In this document: positions 44,410 to 54,057 of the stretch, piece after piece | Layout of the letters: each line of letters begins with the position of its first letter | How positions within the stretch are numbered: position 1 is the stretch's first letter | From: Streptomyces sp. ATexAB-D23 | GTDB lineage: Bacteria; Actinomycetota; Actinomycetes; Streptomycetales; Streptomycetaceae | Assembly: GCF_000373645.1 (NCBI RefSeq) | Contig: NZ_KB892005.1 | Coordinates: 774 to 64,773 of the forward strand | DNA length: 64,000 nt | Reading direction: 5' to 3' | The notes under the pieces: generated by a model | What the model was told of the DNA's origin: nothing | What the model saw: the letters and a program-made list of their open reading frames with translations, nothing else | Database searches by the model: none | Position numbers and translations under genes: made by a program

Positions 44410-45114
44410 ATGTGCGCGAGCGGAGCCGTCACCCGCAGCACCCTGCGGCAGCAGATCGCGGACGCGCTGCGTGACGAAGTGCTCGCCGGGCGCCTGCTGC
44501 CGGGGCGGGAGTTCACCGTCAAGCAGATCGCCGAGCAGTACGGGGTCTCCGCGACCCCCGTCCGCGAGGCGCTGTTCGACCTGTCCGCGCAAGGGCTCCT
44601 CGAATCCGACCAGCACCGCGGGTTCCGGGTGCACCAGTTCTCCGTCGCGGACTACCGGGCCATGGTGGAGGCCCGTGCCCTGGTCATGGACGGGGTCATC
44701 CGGGACGTCTTCCGCGATCAGGCCCCGTCGCGGCACGGAGGCTACGGGGACGCGCTCGTCTCCGTACACCGCCGCGCCGAGGAGGCGACCCGCGCGGCAC
44801 GCTGCGGCGACCTGGACATACTCATCGGCTACGACCTGCGCTTCTGGCGGGAGGTGGGCGGGCTCGTCGGCAACGGCTACATCAGCGACTTCCTGCACCG
44901 GCTGCGCGTCCAGGCATGGGTGTTCGCCGTTCCCTACCTGCGCGGCGACGCCGATGTGCGGGACTGGCTGTGGAAGGGCCACGCCGAGCTCGTCGCCGCG
45001 ATCGCGCACCGGGACCGCGACGCCCTGCGCGCGGTGATCGACGACTACAACAGCCACGCGCTGAGCTGGGCCGACCGGCTGGCGGACCACCCGGCCACTC
45101 CCGGACGCCCCTGA
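44410..45114 (+). CDS. GntR-family transcriptional regulator (FCD/FadR type)
   Basis: A 234-aa regulator from ATG 44410 with GGGGAGGGG before it. The N-terminal winged helix has LRQQIADALRDEVLAGRLLPG and the recognition segment YGVSATPVREALFDL. The all-helical C-terminal FCD domain keeps the acidic and His positions (for example HRRAEEATRAAR, and HAELVAAIAHRD) that bind metal and carboxylate ligands. The operator and effector are unknown. It diverges from the kinase, with about 140 bp between them, and the next gene follows on the same strand after a Pro-codon-rich GC spacer. Confidence 0.9.
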   Translation: MCASGAVTRSTLRQQIADALRDEVLAGRLLPGREFTVKQIAEQYGVSATPVREALFDLSAQGLLESDQHRGFRVHQFSVADYRAMVEARALVMDGVIRDVFRDQAPSRHGGYGDALVSVHRRAEEATRAARCGDLDILIGYDLRFWREVGGLVGNGYISDFLHRLRVQAWVFAVPYLRGDADVRDWLWKGHAELVAAIAHRDRDALRAVIDDYNSHALSWADRLADHPATPGRP

Positions 45115-45291
45115 CCCGGCGCCACCGGCCCGCCGAGCCCGCCAGCCCGCCGGCCCGCCGAGCCCACCGCGCCCGCCGGCCCACCACGCCCGCCGCGCAC
45201 CGAGCCCGTCACGAGCGACCACTGTGCGCGAGGTGCCGACCGCATTACGCTGTCCCGACCACCGCACGCCCCCGTTGGAGAGCGAGACTTC

Positions 45292-45939
45292 GTGGCCTGT
45301 GACCTGTGGCTGGTCCCCCTCGTCGATGTGCTGTGCCACAGCCCCGACAACCCCTTCGCCGATGAGATAGCCGTCTACGACAAGGCCCTGGGCGAGGCGG
45401 GACTGCCGCCCGTCCCCGTCTACGCCTACATGCCGGGGCTGACCGGCGACGTGGCTCCGATCGCCGGCTTCGACTACGACGCGCTGCACCTCCTGCGCCG
45501 CGCCTACCTGCTCCAGCTCAGCGGCCTCGCCGTCACCCCGGTCGACGCGCTGGGCGGGGACTACGAGCAGCTGCTGGAGATGTTCGAGCCGACGGCCCGG
45601 CAGTCGCACCTGGTGTGGCACTTCGACCACGCAGGGGCGTACGTGCCGCTGGACTACCCCGCCCCCGTCTCCACCGACGACCTCATGGAGGCCGGCGGGC
45701 CGCTCGGCTCGGCGCACGGGCTGCTGCGGGAGCTGGAGTTCGTCGCCCCGGCGATCGGCATCGACCCGGCGAACCCGCCGGCCGCCCCGCTGCCGCCCGC
45801 CGCGCCCACCGAGCTGGAGGAGCCGGCGAGCGTCCCGTACGACGACAACCCCTTCGCCCGGGAACGGCACGTCTGGCTCGGCCTGCACGCCGCGGCCACC
45901 CGCAGCCTGGCCCAGGGGTCGATGATCGTCTTCAGCTGA
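45292..45939 (+). CDS. conserved-looking hypothetical protein
   Basis: A 215-aa protein from GTG 45292 (GGAGAGCGAG upstream), with no signal peptide or membrane helix. It begins MACDLWLVPLVDVLCHSPDN. The middle (FDYDALHLLRRAYLLQLSGL, then ALGGDYEQLLEMFEP and SHLVWHFDHAG) looks folded and mixed alpha/beta. The stretch of about residues 160-185 is Pro/Ala-rich. The composition and codon use match its neighbours, so it is likely native. I do not recognise a family. It may be cotranscribed with the GntR gene, though 177 bp separate them. Confidence 0.65.
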   Translation: MACDLWLVPLVDVLCHSPDNPFADEIAVYDKALGEAGLPPVPVYAYMPGLTGDVAPIAGFDYDALHLLRRAYLLQLSGLAVTPVDALGGDYEQLLEMFEPTARQSHLVWHFDHAGAYVPLDYPAPVSTDDLMEAGGPLGSAHGLLRELEFVAPAIGIDPANPPAAPLPPAAPTELEEPASVPYDDNPFARERHVWLGLHAAATRSLAQGSMIVFS

Positions 45940-45982
45940 CGCGGCCGGGCACCCGCCGGGGCCCCGCACTGCCCGGGACCGG

Positions 45983-46783
45983 TCAGCGCGGGGACTCCGG
46001 CGGACGCTGCCGCGGCATGTTCGGCCGGCCCATCGACTGGAGCGGGAAGCGGCCGGGCGACGCCCCCTGCTCCGGGCGCCCGCCCCCGGTACCGCCGGTG
46101 ACCAGCGCCTGCATGCCCATCGGCGCGGGCCCGGCCCGGAACTCCACCATCCAGTCGGCGGTCTCCGACCGTACGAGCTCCGTGATGTCCTCGGAGAAGC
46201 GCCGCAGCACCCCCAGGCACCGCTCGGTCGCCTCGCTCGCCGTGCCCTCGGCCGGGCCGAGCACCTCCCGTACGCACTCCGACGACCAGTCGAAGCGGAG
46301 CACCTGGAGCCGCCGCTGTACGGCCTGCGCCGTCGCGAGATTCCTTATCCAGCCCGAGGTGAGGCCGAAATACCGGTCGCACGCCATGCACGCGGCACCC
46401 AGCAGCAGCGACAGATACCCCCAGCCGGCGGCGTCGTGCAGCGCGCCCGTCAGGTCGAGCAGCGGCAGGGCGGCGCCCGCGACCACGCCGGCGGCGGTGC
46501 CGATCCGCAGCGCCCTGGCCGCGCGCCGCTTCCACAGCCGGTCGTTCAGATACCACTCGGCGGTGCGCAGCGCGTCCGCTTCCGCCCATCGGTACAGCTC
46601 GTCCAGCCGCTGGGACGGTTCGCCCCAGTCGCCCAGCGGGAACGGCTCCCCGGTCAGGTCATGGCCCCGCCCACCGCGGTCCTCGGCGCCGGAGCCCGTA
46701 CCGGAGGGAGCGGCCGGACCCGCTGGACCGGGCGTGCCGGACTTGCTGGGCGGCACTTCGGGCTGCATCTCCGGCTGACTCAC
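45983..46783 (-). CDS. SLATT-like two-TM membrane protein
   Basis: A 266-aa protein. GTG 46783 is chosen because GAGGAG lies seven bases upstream; ATG 46801 has no such site. A Pro/Gly-rich N-terminus (about 60 residues) is followed by a helix with LDELYRWAEADALRTAEWYL, two membrane helices (IGTAAGVVAGAALPLLDL and WGYLSLLLGAACMACDRYFG) and a helical region with SSECVREVLGP and RFSEDITELV. This is the layout of SLATT domains, two-TM proteins linked elsewhere to nucleotide-signal defence systems. Here it is solitary beside housekeeping genes, so a general envelope role is equally possible. Confidence 0.68.
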   Translation of the reverse strand: MSQPEMQPEVPPSKSGTPGPAGPAAPSGTGSGAEDRGGRGHDLTGEPFPLGDWGEPSQRLDELYRWAEADALRTAEWYLNDRLWKRRAARALRIGTAAGVVAGAALPLLDLTGALHDAAGWGYLSLLLGAACMACDRYFGLTSGWIRNLATAQAVQRRLQVLRFDWSSECVREVLGPAEGTASEATERCLGVLRRFSEDITELVRSETADWMVEFRAGPAPMGMQALVTGGTGGGRPEQGASPGRFPLQSMGRPNMPRQRPPESPR

Positions 46784-47217
46784 CGGGGTACTCCTCTGCA
46801 TGCTGCGTGGCGACGCGTGCTCTCGACCGCGTACTCGTACTCGACGACGGGGCGGATCTCTGTTCCCCAGGGGGCGTCCGGCATATCCCCGCGGTGTCAC
46901 GGGTACGTGTCGGACACCCTCTGGCTGCTCCATGCCCCTGGACGCGACGGGCAGTCCCCCTTGCGTAACCATGCGTGACGGGAGGGGTGCGCGTGCGTAC
47001 CGGGACGCATGCCCTTCCTACCGCCGAATGGTGGGCCGCGGGGTCGAAATCGCGGTATTCCCGGGTGCGTACGGCCTCTGGTCAGGTATAGGACTCCCGG
47101 CACCACCCTCTCGATCTCACTCGAAAGAGTTGCTCGTCGGCGGGTGGGGCGCACCGCCCGGGGACCACGTAGGCTCGGCGTACCGAAACATTTGTCGTCG
47201 AAATGCCTGGAGTGACC
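46784..47217. other. 434-bp divergent intergenic region
   Basis: It lies between the SLATT-like gene (leftwards) and ybaB (rightwards). It contains no convincing frame. TAGGCT at 47170-47175 could be the ybaB -10. I looked for the SRP RNA, which is near this gene cluster in some bacteria, and found no GGAAGGAAGCAG-type domain IV. Nothing else is recognised. Confidence 0.5.
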
Positions 47218-47556
47218 GTGATTCCCGGTGGTGGTCAGCCCAATATGCAGCAGCTGCTGCAGCAGGCCCAGAAGATGCAGCAGGACCTCGCCCAGGCCCA
47301 GGAGGAGCTTGCCAGGACGGAGGTCGACGGCCAGGCGGGCGGTGGCCTGGTCAAGGCGACGGTCAACGGATCGGGCGAGCTGCGCGGCCTGGTGATCGAT
47401 CCGAAGGCGGTGGACCCGGAGGACACCGAGACCCTCGCGGACCTCGTCGTTGCGGCTGTGCAGGCGGCCAATGAGAACGCCCAGCAGCTCCAGCAGCAGA
47501 AGCTCGGCCCGCTGACCCAGGGCCTGGGCGGCGGCATGCCGGGCCTGCCGTTCTGA
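47218..47556 (+). CDS. nucleoid-associated protein YbaB/EbfC
   Basis: A 112-aa DNA-binding protein, start GTG 47218 ([20 protein letters not shown]) after GGAG. The Gln-rich first helix dimerises in this family and the [20 protein letters not shown] block is its conserved core. The C-terminus ends GGGMPGLPF. It binds and compacts DNA. Its position before recR is conserved in many bacteria and suggests shared expression. Confidence 0.92.
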   Translation: MIPGGGQPNMQQLLQQAQKMQQDLAQAQEELARTEVDGQAGGGLVKATVNGSGELRGLVIDPKAVDPEDTETLADLVVAAVQAANENAQQLQQQKLGPLTQGLGGGMPGLPF

Positions 47557-47583
47557 CCGTCCGCATACCCATACCCAAGACCG

Positions 47584-47605
47584 TACGTACCCCCTACGGT
47601 ACGTA
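47584..47605. promoter_or_regulatory. palindrome between ybaB and recR
   Basis: TACGTACC-N6-GGTACGTA is a perfect inverted repeat in the 86-bp spacer. It might be an operator or an mRNA hairpin that tunes recR. No other support. Confidence 0.35.
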
Positions 47606-47642
47606 GCACGACCCGGCCGGCTCAGTCAGGAAGGCGTTTCCG

Positions 47643-48242
47643 TTGTACGAAGGCGTGGTTCAGGACCTCATCGACGAACTGGGCAGGCTGCCCGGCGTCG
47701 GTCCCAAGAGCGCGCAGCGGATCGCCTTCCACATCCTCCAGGCCGAGCCCACGGACGTGCGGCGCCTCGCCCACGCCCTCCTGGAGGTCAAGGACAAGGT
47801 CCGCTTCTGCGCGGTCTGCGGCAATGTGGCGCAGCAGGAGGAGTGCGGCATCTGCCGCGACCAGCGGCGCGACCGGTCGGTCATCTGTGTGGTCGAGGAG
47901 CCGAAGGACGTCGTCGCGATCGAGCGGACCCGTGAGTTCCGGGGCCGCTACCACGTGCTGGGCGGGGCGATCAGCCCCATCGAGGGCGTCGGTCCGGACG
48001 ATCTGCGCATCCGGGAACTGCTGGCCCGCCTCGCCGACGGCTCCATCACGGAACTGATCCTGGCGACCGACCCCAACCTGGAGGGCGAGGCCACCGCGAC
48101 GTATCTGGCGCGGATGGTCAAGCCGATGGGCCTGCGCGTCACCAGGCTGGCCAGTGGCCTGCCGGTGGGCGGCGACCTGGAGTACGCGGACGAGGTCACC
48201 CTCGGCCGCGCCTTCGAGGGGAGGCGACTGCTGGATGTCTGA
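47643..48242 (+). CDS. recR: recombination protein RecR
   Basis: Acts with RecF/RecO to load RecA at gaps. A 199-aa product from TTG 47643 with AGGAAGG upstream. The HhH region is [24 protein letters not shown], the zinc finger has [16 protein letters not shown] and the Toprim domain starts [15 protein letters not shown] and includes [13 protein letters not shown]. It is a normal-length gene. It belongs to the ybaB-recR pair. Confidence 0.97.
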   Translation: MYEGVVQDLIDELGRLPGVGPKSAQRIAFHILQAEPTDVRRLAHALLEVKDKVRFCAVCGNVAQQEECGICRDQRRDRSVICVVEEPKDVVAIERTREFRGRYHVLGGAISPIEGVGPDDLRIRELLARLADGSITELILATDPNLEGEATATYLARMVKPMGLRVTRLASGLPVGGDLEYADEVTLGRAFEGRRLLDV

Positions 48243-48334
48243 CGCCCCCGCCCCGGCCTCTCACAGCCGTTTTACGTTCAGCGCGGTTATCTTCTACTCA
48301 CCGTCTCCGACCGTGCACACGGGAGGTCTCCTCG

Positions 48335-48994
48335 ATGTCTGACGCCACGTTGAACACCGTCACGCACGACCCCGGCGACTTCGCGGTCCAGATCGCCGAC
48401 CAGATCAAGACGTTCATCGTCGCGGTCACCGAGGTGTCCGGGGTCGAGGAGCCGGAGGAGGCCGTTCCGGTCCTGCTCCTCCAGGTCTCCCAGCTCCTGC
48501 TGGCCGGTGGCCGGCTCGGCGCGTACGAGGACATCGTCCCCGACGAGCGCTACGAGCCCGACCTGGGCGCCGAGCCGGACGCGGACGGCCTGCGCGAGCG
48601 TTTCGCGGTCCTGCTGGAGCCGATCGACGTCTACTCCGAGGTCTTCGACCCGTACGAGCCCCGCAAGGCCCCCGTCGCCGCCCGCATCTCCGACGACCTG
48701 GCCGACCTCGTGACCGACCTGCGCCACGGTCTGGCCCACTACGAGGAGGGCCGCACCGTCGAGGCCCTGTGGTGGTGGCAGTTCTCGTACTTCTCCAACT
48801 GGGGCTCGACCGCCTCCGCCGCGCTGCGCGCCCTCCAGTCCCTCATCGCCCACATCCGCCTCAACCAGCCCCTCCAGGAGCTGGACGGCCTGGACACCGA
48901 CCAGGACGCCGGTGACGACGACCTGGCCGAGGAGGCGGGCCGCGTCATGGTCGAGGAGATCGCGGGTCCGCTGGGCCTGCGGCCGGTGAAGTAG
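48335..48994 (+). CDS. DUF5063 family protein
   Basis: A 219-aa acidic, helical, cytoplasmic protein from ATG 48335 with GGGAGG upstream. Landmarks are FAVQIADQIKTFIVAVTEVSG, DVYSEVFDPYEP and ALWWWQFSYFSNWGSTASAALRALQSL, which match my memory of DUF5063, a small family of unknown function located after recR in actinobacteria. The Trp-rich segment is the most conserved looking part. It may be cotranscribed with recR (92 bp spacer). Confidence 0.75.
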   Translation: MSDATLNTVTHDPGDFAVQIADQIKTFIVAVTEVSGVEEPEEAVPVLLLQVSQLLLAGGRLGAYEDIVPDERYEPDLGAEPDADGLRERFAVLLEPIDVYSEVFDPYEPRKAPVAARISDDLADLVTDLRHGLAHYEEGRTVEALWWWQFSYFSNWGSTASAALRALQSLIAHIRLNQPLQELDGLDTDQDAGDDDLAEEAGRVMVEEIAGPLGLRPVK

Positions 48995-49217
48995 CGGGGC
49001 GGCTCCCGTCGCTGCGTGTGGGCTGTGCGTGTGGGCTGGGCCACATACGGGAATGCGTACGGGTTCGGTGGGCAGCAGCGCGTTACGAGCAGTTCGGAGC
49101 GACACGCCGATGATCACGTGGTGAGCGGGACATCTCAGCATGTGGTATCAGCGAGGCCTTTCCGGGCTGCTCGTTAAACTGAGCCGACCGCAGTAATGGA
49201 CTGAGCGAGGAGCGCAC

Positions 49218-50489
49218 GTGGGCCTTGTCGTGCAGAAGTACGGAGGCTCCTCCGTAGCCGATGCCGAGGGCATCAAGCGGGTCGCCAAGCGAATCGTCGA
49301 TGCCAAGAAGAACGGCAACCAGGTGGTTGTCGTGGTGTCAGCGATGGGCGACACGACGGACGAGCTGATCGATCTCGCCGGACAGGTATCCCCGATACCG
49401 GCCGGGCGTGAGTTCGACATGCTGCTGACCGCGGGAGAGCGGATCTCCATGGCGCTGCTGGCCATGGCGATCAAAAACCTGGGCCACGAGGCCCAGTCGT
49501 TCACCGGCAGCCAGGCAGGCGTCATCACCGACTCGGTCCACAACAAAGCGCGCATCATCGATGTGACGCCGGGCCGTATCCGTACGGCGCTGGACGAGGG
49601 GAACATCGCGATCGTCGCGGGGTTCCAGGGTGTGTCCCACGACAAGAAGGACATCACCACCCTCGGCCGCGGCGGGTCCGACACCACGGCCGTCGCGCTC
49701 GCCGCCGCGCTGGACGCCGAGGTCTGCGAGATCTACACCGACGTGGACGGCGTCTTCACCGCCGACCCGCGGGTCGTGAAGAAGGCCCGTAAGATCGACT
49801 GGATCTCCTTCGAGGACATGCTGGAGCTGGCCGCGTCCGGTTCCAAGGTGCTGCTGCACCGGTGCGTCGAGTACGCACGCCGTTACAACATTCCGATCCA
49901 CGTCCGCTCGTCCTTCTCCGGACTGCGCGGCACCTGGGTCAGCAACGAGCCGCAAGGGGACCAGAAGGTGGAGCACGCGATCATCTCCGGAGTCGCCCAT
50001 GACGTCTCCGAGGCCAAGATCACCGTCGTCGGCGTGCCCGACAAGCCGGGTGAGGCCGCCGCGATCTTCCGCACGATCGCGAACGCCGAGGTCAACATCG
50101 ACATGGTGGTGCAGAACGTCTCCGCCGCCTCGACGGGTCTGACGGACATCTCGTTCACGCTCCCGAAGGCCGAGGGCCGCAAGGCCATCGACGCCCTGGA
50201 GCGCAACCGCGGCGTGATCGGCTTCGACTCGCTGCGCTACGACGACCAGATCGCCAAGATCTCCCTCGTCGGCGCGGGCATGAAGACCAACCCCGGCGTC
50301 ACCGCCGGCTTCTTCGAGGCGCTCTCGGACGCCGGTGTGAACATCGAGCTGATCTCGACATCCGAGATCCGTATCTCGGTGGTCACCCGCGCCGACGACG
50401 TCAACGAGGCCGTGCGCGCCGTGCACACCGCCTTCGGTCTCGACAGCGACTCCGACGAGGCAGTCGTGTACGGGGGCACCGGCCGATGA
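49218..50489 (+). CDS. lysC: aspartate kinase (alpha subunit, full length)
   Basis: Phosphorylates aspartate, the first step to lysine, threonine, methionine and diaminopimelate. A 423-aa product from GTG 49218 (GAGCGAGGAGCG upstream) with the opening [20 protein letters not shown], the catalytic [19 protein letters not shown] and FTADPR, and two C-terminal ACT domains for feedback control. The 5' region has a TAAACT -10-like box near 49175. It overlaps asd by four bases (ATGA), forming the usual ask-asd operon. An internal start for the beta subunit is annotated separately. Confidence 0.97.
   Translation: MGLVVQKYGGSSVADAEGIKRVAKRIVDAKKNGNQVVVVVSAMGDTTDELIDLAGQVSPIPAGREFDMLLTAGERISMALLAMAIKNLGHEAQSFTGSQAGVITDSVHNKARIIDVTPGRIRTALDEGNIAIVAGFQGVSHDKKDITTLGRGGSDTTAVALAAALDAEVCEIYTDVDGVFTADPRVVKKARKIDWISFEDMLELAASGSKVLLHRCVEYARRYNIPIHVRSSFSGLRGTWVSNEPQGDQKVEHAIISGVAHDVSEAKITVVGVPDKPGEAAAIFRTIANAEVNIDMVVQNVSAASTGLTDISFTLPKAEGRKAIDALERNRGVIGFDSLRYDDQIAKISLVGAGMKTNPGVTAGFFEALSDAGVNIELISTSEIRISVVTRADDVNEAVRAVHTAFGLDSDSDEAVVYGGTGR
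49968..50489 (+). CDS. lysC: probable internal start: aspartate kinase beta subunit
   Basis: Inside lysC, in frame at codon 251, GTG 49968 is preceded by AAGGGGA (49954-49960) at a seven-base spacing. The resulting 173-aa protein ([12 protein letters not shown]...) would contain only the two ACT domains. Corynebacterial, mycobacterial and some Streptomyces aspartate kinases are alpha2-beta2 enzymes whose beta chain is made from exactly such an in-frame start. The RBS and frame are seen; its use here is inferred. Confidence 0.6.
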   Translation: MEHAIISGVAHDVSEAKITVVGVPDKPGEAAAIFRTIANAEVNIDMVVQNVSAASTGLTDISFTLPKAEGRKAIDALERNRGVIGFDSLRYDDQIAKISLVGAGMKTNPGVTAGFFEALSDAGVNIELISTSEIRISVVTRADDVNEAVRAVHTAFGLDSDSDEAVVYGGTGR

Positions 50490-51550
50490 CCGCACGCCGC
50501 CCTTCGCTCTCGGTCGTCGGCGCGACCGGGGCGATCGGTGGCGTCATGCTCCAGATCCTCTCGCAGCACGCGGACGTCTGGGGCGAGGTCAGACTTGTCG
50601 CCTCACCGCGCTCGGCCGGCCGCAAGCTGGTCGTGCGCGGTGAGGAGAGCGAGGTCCTCGAACTCACCGAGGACGTCTTCGACGGCATCGACGTGGCGCT
50701 CTTCCTGGTGCCCGCCGATGTCTCCGCGCGCTGGGCTCCGCTCGCCGCGTCCAAGGGCGCCGTCGTCATCGACGACTCCACGGCGTTCCGGGCGGACGGT
50801 GACGTTCCGCTCGTCGTGCCCGAGATCAATCCGCACGCGGTACGGATCAGGCCGCGCGGCATCGTCGCGAACCCGAACTGCACCACGCTGGCGCTGATCG
50901 TCGCGGTCGGCGCCCTGCACGCCGAGTTCGGCCTGCGCGAGCTGGTCGTCTCGTCCTACCAGGCCGTCAGCGGCGCCGGACGCGACGGTGTCGCCGCGCT
51001 GCGCGAACAGCTGTCGATGGTGGCCGGCACCGAACTCGGTACGAAGCCGGGCGACGTACGACGCGTCGTCGGCGACACGCACGGCGGCCCGTTCGCCGCG
51101 CCGGTCGCGCTCAACGTCGTCCCGTGGGCCGGGACGGACGCCGGGGACGGCTGGTCGTCCGAGGAGCTGGCCATCCGCGACGAGTGCCGCAAGATCCTCG
51201 ATCTGCCGGGCCTGCGGGTGTCGGCGACCTGCGTCTACGTACCGGTCGTCGCCACGCACTCGATGTCCGTGCACGCCCGCTTCGAGAACGAGGTGGCGGT
51301 CGACCGGGCGCACGAGATCCTGGCGACCGCTCCCGGCGTGGTGCTGTACGACAGCCCGGGTGCCGGTGACTTCCCCACCCCCTCCGACGTGGTGGGGACC
51401 GACCCGACCTGGGTCGGCCGGGTCCGGCGCTCGCTGGACGACCCCCGGGGGCTGGAACTCTTCGTCTGCGGCGACAACCTCCGCAAGGGCGCGGCGCTCA
51501 ACGTGGCCCAGATCGCGGAGTCGGTGGCCGCGGAATTCCCCAGGCCCTGA
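50486..51550 (+). CDS. asd: aspartate-semialdehyde dehydrogenase
   Basis: Reduces aspartyl phosphate with NADPH. A 354-aa product whose ATG overlaps the lysC stop. The N-terminal [14 protein letters not shown] binds NADPH, the catalytic Cys is in [13 protein letters not shown], and [14 protein letters not shown] follows, as in the family. [18 protein letters not shown] and the late [14 protein letters not shown] segment complete it. Standard length. Confidence 0.96.
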   Translation: MTARRPSLSVVGATGAIGGVMLQILSQHADVWGEVRLVASPRSAGRKLVVRGEESEVLELTEDVFDGIDVALFLVPADVSARWAPLAASKGAVVIDDSTAFRADGDVPLVVPEINPHAVRIRPRGIVANPNCTTLALIVAVGALHAEFGLRELVVSSYQAVSGAGRDGVAALREQLSMVAGTELGTKPGDVRRVVGDTHGGPFAAPVALNVVPWAGTDAGDGWSSEELAIRDECRKILDLPGLRVSATCVYVPVVATHSMSVHARFENEVAVDRAHEILATAPGVVLYDSPGAGDFPTPSDVVGTDPTWVGRVRRSLDDPRGLELFVCGDNLRKGAALNVAQIAESVAAEFPRP

Positions 51551-51846
51551 CCGGACACGATCACCATGTTCCGATCGAACCTGTTTTGTACGTTCTGTGA
51601 ACGACCTGTGAGCAACTCGCTGGTCTGAACCTCTTGAGCTGGGGAGTCGCCGTGACCGACGATGACCTTTCGGTTCGTTGCAACCGCGGGTCGGGCGCCA
51701 GGCGTCTAAGCGGACACTTCTTGCGCGGCGGGGCGCATGTGCGGGGCATCTGGGGAAGAGCGGGTTCGTATGAAGGCATATCGCATGGCCTCAAACGCGG
51801 TGCCGTATGCGTACAACCCTGACGGGGGGAAGCGTGTCCAACTGGC

Positions 51847-52509
51847 GTGGCAGAGGTTCTCGATATCACAGTGGTGGGCCCCTTGCGCGGCGCCTCGGTG
51901 CGACCGCTCCGACGGGCTCGTGCAACCGGCGGCATGCCAGTGATCGCGCCCATGCCGGCCGCACGTCGGACGGGGCTGCCGTCGCAGCGCGAGGGTGCTG
52001 AAGAGGGCGTGGCAGCCGGAACCACCGTCGACCATCTCACCGAAACCTACCGCGCCCACTACCGTTCACTGCTCGGCCTCGCGGCCCTGCTCCTGGACGA
52101 CACGGCGTCCTGCGAGGACGTCGTGCAGGAGGCGTTCATCCGCGTGCACTCGGCACGCAACCGGGTCCGGGAGCCCGAGAAGACCCTCGCGTATCTGCGC
52201 CAGACCGTCGTCAACCTCTCCCGCTCCGCCCTGCGCCGCCGCATCCTCGGGCTGAAGCTGCTCTCCAAACCCATGCCGGACATGGCGAGCGCGGAGGAGG
52301 GGGCGTACGACCAGCTGGAGCGGGACGCGCTGATCAAGGCGATGCGAGGTCTGCAGCGGCGCCAGCGCGAGGTGCTGGTCCTGCGCTACTTCGCGGACAT
52401 GACCGAGGCTCAGGTCGCCGAGACGCTGGGGATATCCCTGGGCTCGGTGAAGGCATACGGGTCCCGCGGCATCGCGGCACTGCGCGTGGTGATGGAGGCG
52501 CAGGCATGA
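51847..52509 (+). CDS. ECF RNA polymerase sigma factor (SigE-like family)
   Basis: A 220-aa sigma factor from GTG 51847; a downstream start is possible because the first 60 residues are outside the conserved domain. Region 2 is HYRSLLGLAALLLDDTASCEDVVQEAFIR and region 4 is RRQREVLVLRYFADMTEAQVAETLGISLGSVKAYGSRG. It overlaps the next gene by four bases (ATGA), whose product has one membrane helix, a typical sigma/anti-sigma arrangement. The signal is likely extracytoplasmic. The 296-bp upstream region holds no clear self-promoter. Confidence 0.9.
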   Translation: MAEVLDITVVGPLRGASVRPLRRARATGGMPVIAPMPAARRTGLPSQREGAEEGVAAGTTVDHLTETYRAHYRSLLGLAALLLDDTASCEDVVQEAFIRVHSARNRVREPEKTLAYLRQTVVNLSRSALRRRILGLKLLSKPMPDMASAEEGAYDQLERDALIKAMRGLQRRQREVLVLRYFADMTEAQVAETLGISLGSVKAYGSRGIAALRVVMEAQA

Positions 52510-53870
52510 GCCGGCGCGGCGGCCACTACGACCAGGATCATGAACAGGACCTGCGACCCGGGGGCGGAAGCGGACCGCGGCGCGGCCCCTCGCGCGGACT
52601 GCCGACCGACCGGACTGGAAGCGGACTGCCCACCGACCGGACTGGAAACGGAACTGTGAACCACGGGCCGGAGAAAGCCCCGCACGCGGGCCGCGACGAG
52701 GGACCGGACGCGCGTACCGCCGGGGACGGCGACACGGCCCGCTTCGCGACCCCGGCCGACCTCTTCGGCGGTGGTGGCCCCTTCGGCGGCGGCCCCGCGG
52801 GCGGCGGCCCGTTCGGTCTCGGTGACGGCGAGGGCGACGGCGTCGACGAGGACGCGCTGCGCCGGATGATGCACGGCGTCGTGCAGGGCCTGGAGCCCAG
52901 CGAGGGCAGCCTCGACCGCCTGTACCGCGCGGTGCCCGCCAGGCGCGCCCGTCGGCGGCAGGCGCTCGTCGGCGCGGCGGCCGCCGCGCTGCTCATCGGT
53001 ACGGCGATTCCCGCCTTCGTCCACGTCGCCGGCTCGAAGGGTTCCAGCACCGCGAGCCCTGCCATCGCCGGCCACGGCGAACAGGCGCAGGGCGGCAACG
53101 GCGACGCCCCCGGCGCGGAATCCGGCAACGGGAGCGGTGGCGACGGCGGCGCCGGGCAGCACAACGGTGGCCAGGGCCTCCCGCAGAGCACCGTGAGCCC
53201 GTCCGGCAGCAGCGGCCAGGGCATGGACGGCGATACGACGGGTGCCTCCGCCGATCCGGCCGTCAGCGCGGAGAACGCCATGCCCGCGTGCGATCCGGGG
53301 CAGCTGGGCGTCAAGTCGGCGCGGACCGGCGCCGCCGGTGCCGACGGCAAGGTGTACGGGGCCTTCCGCATCGCCAACGTGTCCAGCACGGTGTGCTCGG
53401 TGAGCAGCAGCGGGACGGTGGGCTTCGAGGCGATGGGCGCGGCCGACCCGACCCGGATCGAGGTCGTCCGGCACACCGAGGGCGACCCGGCCTCCGGCCT
53501 CCCCGACCCGGCGACCGAGGAGGGCACCGTCCTGCTCAAGCCGGACATGGTCTACGAGGTGCAGTTCGCCTGGGTCCCCAAGGACACCTGCCCGTCCACC
53601 GGCAGCTCGCCCACCCCGACACCGACGGAGGGCGCGGCCGGCAGCGGCAACGGCGGCGGCACGTCGGGATCCACCGCGGGCAGCGGTACGGGGGAGAGCG
53701 AGGCGGGTACGGAGACGCAGTTCGGCTCCGCCGAGGGCGGGGGAGCCGCGCAGGGCAGCATCTCCGTGCAGCACACCCCGGAGCCCGGGGCCCCGGTCGC
53801 CGCGACCAAGATCGACAACGCGTGCGCGGGCACGATCTACCGGACCGGCGTCCTGGAACCTTCGTCGTAG
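52506..53870 (+). CDS. one-TM partner of the sigma factor (putative anti-sigma / surface protein)
   Basis: A 454-aa protein coupled to the sigma gene. About 155 cytoplasmic residues start Gly/Arg/Asp-rich (two THPTDRTGSG-like repeats, DNA near 52600-52650) and include a short helix with DEDALRRMMHGVVQGLEPSE. A membrane helix follows (QALVGAAAAALLIGTAIPAFV, about 157-177), then a low-complexity Gly/Ser/Asn linker, and an outer domain with paired Cys (MPACDPGQLGVKSARTG, then TVCSVSS), resembling DUF4232-type modules, and a Ser/Gly/Glu-rich end with PTPTPTEG. The position suggests it binds the sigma factor, but no classical zinc-binding anti-sigma motif (HxxxCxxC) is seen. Confidence 0.7.
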   Translation: MSRRGGHYDQDHEQDLRPGGGSGPRRGPSRGLPTDRTGSGLPTDRTGNGTVNHGPEKAPHAGRDEGPDARTAGDGDTARFATPADLFGGGGPFGGGPAGGGPFGLGDGEGDGVDEDALRRMMHGVVQGLEPSEGSLDRLYRAVPARRARRRQALVGAAAAALLIGTAIPAFVHVAGSKGSSTASPAIAGHGEQAQGGNGDAPGAESGNGSGGDGGAGQHNGGQGLPQSTVSPSGSSGQGMDGDTTGASADPAVSAENAMPACDPGQLGVKSARTGAAGADGKVYGAFRIANVSSTVCSVSSSGTVGFEAMGAADPTRIEVVRHTEGDPASGLPDPATEEGTVLLKPDMVYEVQFAWVPKDTCPSTGSSPTPTPTEGAAGSGNGGGTSGSTAGSGTGESEAGTETQFGSAEGGGAAQGSISVQHTPEPGAPVAATKIDNACAGTIYRTGVLEPSS

Positions 53871-54057
53871 GAGCGGGGGCTCAGGGCCTGTCCGGGCGTA
53901 CGGCGAGAGTGCGTGCCAGGCGTCGCGGCGGGCGAAGATCCGCCGAACAGGCCCAGGGGGCGGAGGGTGCGACGGGTCCGGAACGGGACCACCGCTCACC
54001 GGCCCCCGCGCCCCGCTCGACCTGGCTCGGCCGTCGTGTCGGCCCGGGACGCCCGGC

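Noticed and set aside
45115..45291. Pro-rich small ORF in the GCCCGCC-rich spacer after the GntR gene
   Set aside because: It has simple sequence only, with several equivalent frames and no start with an RBS.
46802..47217. SRP (4.5S) RNA gene in the gap before ybaB
   Set aside because: The conserved domain IV string GGAAGGAAGCAG is absent.
51621..51650. ECF-type promoter (GAAC ... GTC) before the sigma gene
   Set aside because: Spacing between GAAC and AGTC is about 15 bases, shorter than usual, and the match is weak and far from the start codon.
51634..51822. 62-codon frame after asd
   Set aside because: No family resemblance, poor RBS and a sequence composition like the other antisense or intergenic frames.
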